Source: Patagioenas fasciata | Lineage: Eukaryota; Chordata; Aves; Columbiformes; Columbidae | DNA length: 64,000 nucleotides | Reading direction: 5' to 3' | NCBI RefSeq assembly: GCF_037038585.1 | Contig: NC_092520.1 | Location: forward strand, 148,117,104-148,181,103 | Part shown: one piece after another, positions 26,101 to 38,100 of the stretch | How positions within the stretch are numbered: position 1 is the first letter of the stretch | Layout of the letters: every line of letters begins with the position of its first letter | Notes under the pieces: generated by a model | What the model was told of the DNA's origin: nothing | What the model saw: only the letters and a program-made list of their open reading frames with translations | Databases searched by the model: none | Made by a program: the position numbers and the translations under genes

Positions 26101-29100
26101 CATTTATCTCAGTACTTCTGACTATTTAATTTACTTGTAAATATCTTGTTTAGATTTTCAAATATCCTAGGTTCTACTTTAGATTTATAGCTAGGTTTTT
26201 GGGGGAGTGCTTTTAGGGAGACTTTTAAAAAGTCTCTGTAAAATATATTGGTGAAGAGGATGGTGAAAAAGAGCATGAAAGATAAAATTCCACAAGAGAT
26301 ATGCACCACCTGATCCTTAAATTATGAGGAAGAAACTATAGCTATTTTAGCTGATTTAAGTCAGTATTTGTTACCTATGCTTGTGTACTAATATGTGTAT
26401 GATATCAACATACATTTCTACTCTTTTCAGACATCTAAAAGACACTTTTAACAACTCCCCTTGCAATTCTTGCCACCAGAAGGGCTTGATGCAGAAGTCC
26501 TATTTTGGTTGTAGTACATTCTGGTTGATCCATGTCTAGCTACTGCACAGTTTAATGTAGAATTAAGTACTTCAAAGATAATAGACTGTATTTTACTTTG
26601 GGGTATACACTGCTGTCAAATCAGAAAAATTTCACTTGAGTCCATCATTCCACTAGTAGTACAATAATTTCTTCTGGCAAGACTTCTCAGTTTAAGACGT
26701 TAGTATAGACTTTCACGTTCTTGTGATTTCCCATTCTCTATGAGTTTAAAGTTGCATTATCTGATATATTGTTCCCTTACATGTTGCTCCCATAGTAGTG
26801 GAAGGGAGAAAAAAAGATAAATACATTTTCTGAGTAATTGGATTTTTCCAGAAATTTGCACTTTTTTTATGGAAAACACAATTTGTGTCTTTCCAAGGTT
26901 AATTAAGAGGATGTAAAATAGTGGTGTAAGGTTAAAGAGAAATAGTGGGCTAGCTATGTTTAGTATTTGAAATGTATATAAAAACATTTTCAAACTTTCT
27001 GTAGAATAATTGGCTTGTGCTATGAAATCAAAACAGAAAAATCAAAGTATAAAGATGTTATCTCTGTATCTTCCAGTAAAGTGAAGAATCGTACCAAGGG
27101 CTTAGGAAAGAGAGATATTCAACCTAAAGCTGTCTTGAGAACAGCTGCTTACAGAATCTGACTTCTAAATGTGCTGAGAACTGTCACAAAACGATTAGAC
27201 ACCATGGTCTATATATCTCAAAAATGTTATATTCTGGCAATTAAGGTGAAGTCAGAACTTGTCTAATCATTTTTGTGTTTAACAACCATTGCCTGAATGT
27301 GTATTTGTTTGTTGTCATTACGCATGCTAGTCAGCCACATGACTGTTAAGTTTACCTGTAAATGTTTTGGGGGTAGGATGGAGCCATTGCATCAAATTCT
27401 ATTTTGACAAGAGTTATGGCGCTGCAACTTTATAAAGAGCATTGAGTGTCAAAGGTTATATTGCATCCTCTATTACTGTCAGATAAAGTGTTAGTGAGTG
27501 TTATTTTTATCCCATGAGGAGCAATCCTAGAATTGCAAAGCACAACAGGAGAAAAAGATTTTGACTACTCCTCATGAAGGAGTATCGGCTGTGAAGGGAT
27601 AACTCTGGGGTCTGGTGGGCAGATCTGCATATCCAGCACTTAGAAATGTGATTTGAAGCTGTACAGGTGTTTATTTCAGTCTGGCAGAGGCTGCTGATGG
27701 ACCTTTACTACACTGGGACATCCTTGGCATCCTGAGGCTGAGTTCCCACATAAATTCTTTGGTGCCCCATGAGGCATCAGCTCATGCAGCAATCTTGAGC
27801 TTGGAAAGTGCATGGATAGAGTCCTTCTCTGCTGTTAGTCACTGAAATGAGTCACAATTTAATATATTGGAGATGTCTGCCACTGTGTAGAAGGTGACTG
27901 AATTTGGTCAAAGGACTCCAAAGTTGTTGCAGTGACATACCTATTGCAGTGACATATATAACATGCTCACAAACCCCTTGTTGATTTAAGAAACCTGACT
28001 AAAACCCAAGCATGAAAAGCCTGTTTTTCTGCTCTACTTAAAACAGAGTAAGAAGAAATATGATCAGACTTTTTTTCCATTACTCATTGTTCAATATCTT
28101 TGAGTTCCTGATCAGTACATAGGACTTGCAACTTTGAGTAACTTAGTAGCTACTTTGTTTTAAATCCAGGCTGAAGTAACCTCTGAAAATCTGGAAGCTG
28201 TAAGCATTGCCAGACCAGAGCCCAGGGCACTAGCGTTATTAACTGTAGTTCTGTCTGATTTCACTTTTGTTTTAACTTTTGACACCCTCAACACACTGTC
28301 CACTTCATTTCATCTTTGTCTTGCACAACCATGCCTCACCACCTACAGATGCAACATATTTGTTCAAAACGCTAACTCGGAGCAGAAGACAAGAAATAAC
28401 ATGATTTATACCAAAGGGAAAAATAAAGGCAGGTGGAAACCTCAGGGTACAGGAGAATAATTTCATTTGCAACAGGTGTATTAAAATTGTTCTTCATTTC
28501 TTTGCTGTCCTTGCAGCCATACTAATTGTCTTTTGCCTTAACACAAGTAAGCAGCAGATGTTGATTTACAGTGTCACTGGCAGGAGAAATTCCAATAAAA
28601 TCCATTTTTGTCTCAGAGCTCATGAGTTCATCATAAAATATTTTGGGGAAAATAGGTGGATTTCAATGTATTTGTAGCAAAAATTCATGTGAGAAATCTG
28701 CCAGATTTCTGTTTGGCTTGTCTACCTTGCTTCTCCGCAGCCCATTCTTGGCAAGCCTGGACTTCCAGGCTCTTTCACTTCTGCCAGTCCATTACTGAGA
28801 AAGTCTCAGAGCTGAAGAACAGAGTGACTCCTGGTGCAGTCCACAAACATGTGCTTTCGAAATGTTTCTTTTCTCAGCATCAAACCCCTTCATTTTTCAT
28901 TTTTCTGAACACTGTTTATTATTTAATATTTCTGCTTAGTTAAAAGAAAAAAAAAAGCAAAATTTCAATTTAAGCCAATTTATTTCCCAGGCACCTATTT
29001 TAACATGAAAGGTTATTGTGTCGCAATTTCTCATTTGAGATGCATTTACTGAAATGATTACCAAGTAAACCACTCTGATTCTGGTAGCTCTGAAATATGG

Positions 29101-32100
29101 AGTTGTTGCCAATGACTACCTGTTTCACTGTGGCTCACAGACTGCCCTTTCATCCCTGTCTGGCCAGCCTGGGGTCTGATTCTACAAAATTATTTGATTT
29201 AAACAAACAAAAAAAAAATAGAACACTCGTGCTTTTGTCCACTTCTCTCTGCCCCCCTACCCCCTCCCGTGCCTTTTTTTATTTTTTCTTATATAGGTGG
29301 AGACTATTTGAAACAAAAAGTAAATAAAAAGTCTGGGGAACATAACCACTTGTCCCAGACTTAATGCACCTGATTGTGCCATGAATTGTTTTATGTTCTG
29401 TTTACTGGCGAAAAAATGGGTCTGTGAACAATCTTTCCAGTTTTTTATATTGTTGTTTAACACAATTATCATTCAAACAAACATGCTGGAAGCTGGGAGG
29501 AAAATGGCCACACATAATTTTAACTCTTCCACAGGCAATGTACATACTTAATGAGTAGTGGTTTTATTTTGTCCCACCTAAAAAAAAAAAAAAAAAGGTT
29601 TTACCTATATATTTCAAAATAAAACAACTTTTATAAGCTTGAAAAATGCAGGTACTGAGCCCTCAAATTTGTTGTCTGGGAACTGAAAAACTGAAGGAAG
29701 GTATGAAAAGAAATATAAAAAAGCAATCATCTCATTACTGAGAAAAACATAAAGGTATCTTTATGATCAGCAAAAGATACTCTGATTTGGTTGTGGCCTT
29801 TTTTGGATCTCAGTCCTTCATCCAGTGGTGTTTCCCTTCTGTTTTTATAATCTGAAGCATGACTTGCTTTGTCCAGCATCTCTCATTGTTGCAAGACTTC
29901 TGGTTTTAATTTCCCCCATAGTATTAGTATCACTTAAAGACTTTGTAATATTTTCTGATACTGGAAAGGGAATAATTTTCTAAGCAAAGTTAAAATTACT
30001 TGAAAAGTACAAAAATCCTAGTACTACAAGGAATTTCACATATTAAAGGATGATTTTTGTGCAGTCTTACTTCATTATATTTCCTCTGTCTATACTTTTA
30101 AGGAGCCCAGAGGGGGAGATGACTCTAGAACGTGCAGTGAGCATACTGAAGAGTGAAAATACACAGTCCACACCTAGGATTCTTGCTGCAGTAACTTTCA
30201 TACAGCATGAGTGCTTCCAGAAAGCAGATGCCAGAAGAAAAGTAAGTAATTCTTTTTATGCCAGTTACAATCAGGTCAAGCAAATAGCTTTCTATAGTGT
30301 ATAGCACTGTGTGCCAACATGGGAAAAACAAAATAAAACACTCCAAGAAACCTTGTAGGATATTGTAGGATACTGATGTTGAATATTTTCCCTAAAATAT
30401 GCTTATGGTTTTTGCTGCAGATTCTTCTAAATCCATGGAATGGCATTAGTCTGCTCTGGCAAAAATTGGGTCTTTAATGTTTTGTGATAGGAGACATAGA
30501 AATGTAGAGTAAGCATTCACCCAAGAAGCCATCTGTAATTGCAGATGTTTATGAACAACTTTTAAAAAAACCCATGGTTTAAGATCCCACAAGCTCCTGC
30601 AATGAAAGAGCTTTACTACTCCTATCAGTTAATCCTAAAGTATAACTTGAATCTCCCTTACGCAAATTGAGTTGATTAGTTTCTGTCCTGTCTTCGTGGA
30701 TATGGAGAAAACTGTCTTTTTTTTTCCATCCCTTTTATAATGGATTTTCATGTGTGTTAAGGCTGCCAAGTCTTTGCCTACTTAGTCTCCCCTTTTCCAG
30801 GCTAAATAAATGTAGTTCTTTCATTCTTTATGAGTAAGTCATGGCATCTGAACTCTGTGAGTATAATTGTTCCCATCTCTCATTTTTGACTGGCATGCTT
30901 ACACTGTTGGTACAGAAATATCCCAGAAAATAAAACTCTGGGAGTTCAGTGCAGAGTTATCCAAGCTTCAGGGTTTTCTAGGGCTTCATGAGTGCGTTAA
31001 TACAGTGTATGGATTAGCCAAACCAGTAAGGGCTTGCTGGGACAGCACAATTGCATTAATACATCGTTTGGATTAACTAAATTTGTTAAGTCTCTTATAA
31101 GAGATTTGTTAAGTCTCTTACAAGTTTTTTTGAAAGGGCATATGAAAAATATTCTCTTCTTCCTTATTTTTTTTTTTAATTCCACTGTCAGACACAATTA
31201 TGGCTCCTTTGCTGAAAAGTGCTGTGCATTAATGTGGAAGGTGGTTATTTCAACCTCTTCCAAAAATTTCCTATGCCTGTTTTGTTTCATATTTCCTTGG
31301 TGTTATTAATACATAATCTCAGCCTTAACTCCATATCCATGTATATGCAGTGCAGGTCAGTGACAGCCAAATATCACTCAGTCTTTTGGTAGTTTTAACT
31401 TGCTTCACAGTAGATCAAAGTCTGTTTTAGAAAAAGATACCAGTACAATTAGCAGTCTTAACTTCAGATTGAGGACGGAGCTTCAGAAATGAGTGTTTGA
31501 AGGTCGTTTATTATTCAAACCTCTCTCAGGCACCTTCCCTGAAAAACAAGTGGATGAGTTAAAAGAGTTCAAATTAGAGCAGTCAGCCTCAGCCGCCTTC
31601 TGTTTTCCTGTCTATTCTACCTATCCTAACTGAATTCTGTTTGGTGCCCATCAGACTTGTTCAAATTGGCATTTTCTTGTTTGCCCTTTTTAGCCTTTCA
31701 GCCTGCATTCATTTTCTCTCTCTCCCAGTGCTTTATTCTCCGATAGTTGATAATCTGTGGATCTAGTGGTTTTTTTTGTCTACCAACGAAAATGTAGACA
31801 GACCAATTATTAGCTTTTTTATATCCTGCCCTGTACATTAGGTCAAAACAACACCACTTCTTTTGCAAGCTGTAAATCATTTAAAATTACCAACAGAAAG
31901 TCTGCATAAATGTTTTTAAAAAACAACCAGTATTGGTGTCAAAAGGGCTTATCTACTGTAATAAAATAGGTCGATGCACCTTGGTTATTTTCTGTGCTCC
32001 ATTTACCTCAAGATATATATTTCTGTATTTCCTTCTGTTAACAGAGAAATGACTGTTGAATCAGGGAGAATAAGGTCAGCAGTGCAGCAGCACGAAACTG

Positions 32101-35100
32101 TGTCTTTTGTGCAACAGAATCAAAAGAAAGTCAGGCAGTGTAGTTTGCCAGGGCAGGAAGGGAAAAAGACTTTGTTGCATTTCATTTCTTCCTGTTGCCA
32201 GCACCTGTCGGTCATATTGAATTCTTTTTATCGTTAAATCCTGGACTTCTCAAAACAGTTGTATCAGATTTCTAAGCCTTTCACATACTGTTGATTCTAC
32301 ACAAGGATGAGTTTGTCCACAAAACCATATGGCATTTTGAGATGCTGGAGGAAACCGTTCCCAATTGTACATGAATGTAAAGGATTTTCCATAGTAAACT
32401 CATTCTTAAATGAGCCAAGGCTTGCGTATGCCACATCATATACCAGATTCATCTTTTGCCACAACATGTAGGGCAGGGAAACTCTTTGCTTCCATGCAGC
32501 TCCTGTAAAATAACGTCTTCTTAATTCTTCATTGGGGGCCAAAACCTCATTTTCTAAAGAATCAGATGCTGAAAAGTAGTCTTTGTTAAACATAGGTAGT
32601 CTAGCTTACAATGTTTAGTGGTCTACATTTTGAAGTTCACTGGTTTCCTATTTTATTCTCAGTATGTCACAGATGAGAAGTACTAAGTAAAATGTATTAT
32701 CATTTAATACACTTTCAATATGGAAACAAAAGATAACAGAGAAAAATATTGTCTTTCCATCAGGCTAGCTGCTGAGGAAAAAAGCAAACTTGGCACATCA
32801 GGAACACTTTACATTCAGAAATCTGAAAGCAGTTTATAAATGGTCCAGAGTTAAATCTCAGATATCCATCTCACCAACATGGAAGCTAAAATACAGAGCA
32901 ATTAAATGTCTTGTCAGAGAGGACAAATCTGCAGCACAGCTGGAAGAGATTTAGTTTCATTTTCTTACATTAATTATTAAAATATGATGCCTCCCTTAGT
33001 TGTAGATTTTAACTATGAAAGCTATATGAAAGCCCAGAAGTTAACAGTCATGTCCAAATGATTAATGATCTATGCTTCAAGTCTTTCAAATAGAAGCAAA
33101 CGAAAAAAGTCCCTATGACTATTCAAAGATTTGCTGGGAGTAGGGTGAAGTTCGTCATTTACAGTATCTAACTATTTTCTGCTGTGTTTTGTTTTCCTCA
33201 TAGGTTTTCTCACTCGGTGGTATCCCCAAACTTTTACAGCTTCTTGACATTCAGAATGAGGACATTCAGCGGGCAGCATGTGGTGCTCTGAGAAACTTGG
33301 TGTTTGAGGACAATGACAACAAACTGGAAGTGTCAGAACAGAAAGGGATCCCACTCTTGCTCCGCCTACTCCGACAAACCAGGGATGTGGAGACTAAAAA
33401 GCAAATAACAGGTAGTGTTTTCTTTGCAGTCAAGCATGAAGTGCATTAAGTAATTCACAAACTTTCCCTATGAGGTACATGATTGTTTACCTAGGCCAAT
33501 GTTTACTGACTAAATACAAGAACACTGTCACCTGTTCTAAGCTCTTCCGTTAGGGTGAAATTCCAAGGTCTGAACTCAAGACCAGTTTTTAAGACAGTAA
33601 GATGAGACTAAGAACTACAACTTGCCTTCTTAAAGCTTCTTCAGAAATGACATGAGTTTCTTCATTTTCAGGAAACTTAAAGTTCTAGATATTCCAGAAA
33701 AGAAAGTGAGGATCGTAATTAATGCCCACTACTTAGACAGCAGCTCAGCCCTCACTTTCTGACATTATGCTGCCAGTGCATACTGGGAGCTCCTTCTTGA
33801 AAACTAGCCCCCGGAACTGGCAGGTGCTGTGGACAAAAAGTGGGTATCCTACTTCCTACAAATCCTACTAACCCAAATTTCTACTCAGACCTCTCTCACT
33901 TTTTGCTGTTTACACCTGAGTCTGTGTTCTCAGATCTGTGACAAGCAGAAAATCCTGCCACAGAAACAGTTTGCTCCTTTCTGTGTGCAGGGGAGTGAAT
34001 TTCTGCAGGGTATCCATTTGACTGTAAAGATCATATGGTACCATCAGTGAAGTGACCTACATTCTGGATTCAGTCTTTGCAGGGCTTATGTTCTCATCCT
34101 TTTATTTCCAATGTCCTTGAGAAGGAACTGTTAAAAATAAGCAGGTCCCATTGCAATTTTGAAGGAAGAGTCCTTTGGATCAGAAACCCCATATTGCACC
34201 TCTTCTTGTACATCACTGTAGCAGAAGGAATGGTGGAAGGAAATGTCCACCATTGCTCACAAAGAAACCTGTGGTTACTGGATTGTTGGCTTTGCAGCAG
34301 CCAGTTAAAAAATGTCCATCACTTCATCCCTGCACTCCTGTTTGACCGTAGTGTATCTCTAAGAAGTCCACTGCTTGTGACCCAGATTCAGGGAAAGCAG
34401 GTTTATATTTTATAAATGGAAGGAAACAGGAATAAGTGAATAGGGATTTGTTTCAAGTGATCTTTAAAAATGCCAGGAACACAAGTTATTAAAATAACAG
34501 TGCTTGAAAAGATATAGAAGGTGTCAAGCAGCCCTGCCTTGAAGCAAAGACATGTTGAGACCTTCTGTAATCCTGCATTCTTTTAAGTATTTGAAATTCT
34601 GTGCTCCCTAAGCTGGAGAACAAAGCTTTGTATTGTTGGCTCTTTTGGCTCAGTTCTGCAAGATTGAAATATTTTGAAGTTTTTCACATTCATCAGATGA
34701 AGAATTGGGTCACTTGGTGACTAATTGCAGAGTGTGTTGTCTCTCAGTGTTATTACACACCAGTTGAGGGAAGCAGTGAAAATGGTGGCAGAGTGGCCAG
34801 AAAGCTAATGCTTTTTTCTTGCTAGCAACTTCGTAATTTCTGAGAAGAGCCTCGACTGTTTGTGCAGGGTAACTCATACAGATATTGTGAATACTACTGT
34901 CTTCCCTTTTACCACTGTAAAAATAGGTGAAGGGGCACCTTCTTCCTGCAATTACTGCTGTTACTGAACATGAATATTCACTTAGAAAACATACAAGACA
35001 CCAACAAAATATTTAAGCAATATTGGGCAGGATGCTGTAGTTTACAAAAACCAAAATATTATTATGTACTATCAGCTGCAGGGACTGGCTTTCAGAAAAC

Positions 35101-38100
35101 AGGAAAGGAGAAGTATTTCTCATTTTGTTCAAGATCAAATGTGCAGTTACTAGGAAATACACTAGGTCTCTTGGTGAAAATCGCACTAGGACGTACCTTT
35201 TGCCATTACTTGGGAAATTCTTCCAGCTCCCTAGAAAGCTGCGAGGAGCCCACAGGGCAAAAGGCAGCCTTATTGAATGAATTTTTATAAGAATATTGAC
35301 TTTTCTTCCAACCACATTCTTTCCCAGCCCGCACTTCAAAGGCAGGTGAGAAGCGGGCTGCAGACAGGAGGTAGACAGTCACTGTTAAGCATATGCTTAC
35401 AAAGGTCAGTGCTTCATGATGAGCTTGGCATATACAGTGATATCTAGGAAACACTGGATTTACTGTCCTGTACAGATTGACTACGTAGCCCAAGAAGGGC
35501 TGCAATATATAAAGCTTTTCCAAGCACAATGCAAACCTCTGAGTGCTTTTCTATCAAAATGTTAGTGTAGAACCTTTGGGTTTCCACTTGGTCAGCATGA
35601 GAAACCCATCTCTCTTTCTACATTATAGTTATTACTTGCCTACTAACTGTAAATTATAGACTTCCAAATGTGTGATATGATAATTAACTGGATGTCTCCT
35701 CCCATAAATGATTAGTAAAATAATCTTGATAGCTGATAATACCACACTGAACTCTGGTGAAAGACTCCTGGCCAAGGGTCAAAAGCGTGTGATACTCATT
35801 AATAAAGATCTCTAAGCTTAGCAGAGGAAAGCTTTTTGTTTCTGCTGCTGTGTACGAAGCATGGTACCAAAGCACTCCACCTGACAAAAATACACAAAGA
35901 TAAGGAAGTTGTTGGAGAGAAGGAAGTTAAAACTCTAAGACACAGAGATTTTCTCATACCAATCTTCGTTACCTGTCAGAAGTATGATCTGATACTTGTG
36001 CACATGAGATAAGTACATCTCAACCTTAGAAGCTTATCTTTAAGGTCACTGGCTTATTAGTAGCAGCAGTGTTAATATAGATAAATGCTTACCTAACATT
36101 AAGCCATACCATAGCTCATATTCTCAAACAGTATTTTGATGGCTTGTGTTTTCTGCTGACCTGTTGTTCTGGTCCTCCCTCCACTTTCTCTCTTACTGTG
36201 CAAAAGGAACTAAAAAGCCAGTAACAGGAAAGTAAGGATCAGGAGCAAAAATGTAACTCACTTGTTTTGATTTCACTACACACAGAACCTGCTCATCCCT
36301 TTGTAGATGCTCCCGTAGGCACATCAGAAGTGCAGATGCAGGCCAAGACCTAGGCTGAGGAACACAGTCTGAGCACAGTCATGCAGTGTGCCTTGTATCC
36401 TCCCATGCAAAGCCTGAAAGCAACTAAGTGTATGGAGACAAATGCTGATTATAGCAAGTGCTGTGTTCTGCCTCATAGTCTGTGCATCCCAAACAAACAC
36501 ACAAAAGCCCCCACCAAAGCGGCTCTGCACTTATGACAGTCGTTTGAAAGCTGCTGTGAACCAGTTTACCTAATGCCCACGTGCAGAGAATAGCTGCCTG
36601 GTTTCTTCGTGTAATTTCTGTGCTTATACCACTTCTTTTATGGGGAGTGAGACCGCCTGAAGGTCACATTGGCTGGATTTGCTAGCTTCATAAAATCATT
36701 GTTACAAGAAAAGGAACCATAGGCTCTATCATTTGCTTGACATACAAACAAACTTCTCGCAAATCTCTTAGTGATGCAATGAGGTTACTCGTGGAACAGT
36801 AGGAGAGGATGTGACTTGGAGATAATGCAGGAGCCAGTACAAGAATGGCATTTTATAGTATTTGGAGAACATATGGAGGAATAGAAAGTAAAATGCTTGT
36901 GGAGTGGAAAAAAAAAAAAAAATATTAGCTTTTGAAGGTAAGCCAGATGAAACTCGAGGGAGTATCTAACCTCTTGATCTTCTTATCATGCAGCATAAAT
37001 CTAAGAAATGAAAGAATTTTTTTCTCACAGGGAAGATTACAGCATAAACAGAACTGTCATTAAAAGAAATATAAATTTAAAAGGAGACCCCACCCCTTTC
37101 CCAAATAACCATCTAAGGGCAAACTATGTCCCTATGAACACATTATAGCATAGCTGTGAGGAAATAGCCCACTCGTAAAGACATTTTCGACTGTGAATAA
37201 ATTCATTCACACCCAGAATGCCACTGAGAGAATCCTTCTGAACTCAGTGAGATAATGCCTGTGGGTAAAGATAGGGGTTTTGTTGCAAAATTTACAGTGT
37301 GAGCAACATCTCAAACACTGTTCTGACAATTCTGTTGTAGGTATCTGTCTGTAATCCAAAATACACTTGTTCCTTTTATTATTATATACTATCCTTGTGC
37401 TCTTGCGTTTGTGCCATTCTGTCCTAACCTGCTTCCCTTACCAATGCATGTTTGATTTTCCTGTAAGCCTTATTTATCCTTTAGGAAAGTACATTCTTCT
37501 TTTTATCTCCTAAATCAGAGGCTGAAGAGTTGATCCCAGAAGAAGGAACAGACTCCTTCTGGCTGGCTTTTGTTTTGATTTTACTATTGCTCACAATAGC
37601 TGTAATTAAATTCAAAGTGTAAGGAGATACAAAAGAAACATTTTTTTTGTTGTTGTGAACGGATGAAAGGAACATTCACTAATAATCTGCCGGTGTTTGG
37701 AGGAGGAGGTCTGTGAAACTTAGAGCAGCAAGCTGGGGAAACAATGAATGCCTTTGTAGTGAAAACCAGATACGTGTCTATTTCCAGGGAAATAGTACTT
37801 TAAAAAGAATTAATAGAATCATAGAATATCAGGTTGGAAGGGCCCACAAGAATCACCTGGTCCAACCTTTCTCGGCAAAAGTACAGTCTAGACAAGATGG
37901 CCCAGTGCCCTCTCCAGATGAAACTTAAAAGTATCCATTGTTGGGAAATCCACCACTTCCCAAGGGAGATTATTCGAATGGATGATTGTTCTCATCATGA
38001 AAAATTTCCTTCTTGTGTCCGGTAGAAATTCCCCAAGAGTAACTTGTACCCACTACCATGTGACTCCTTGTTAAAAAAAGAGTCTCTGTCTTCTTTGTAG

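Noticed and set aside
34077-34415. 112-codon open frame inside intron 5 considered as an alternative PKP2 exon
   Set aside because: It has no armadillo-like pattern and the length does not match the 132-nt human isoform-b exon. No supporting splice sites in the right phase were found.
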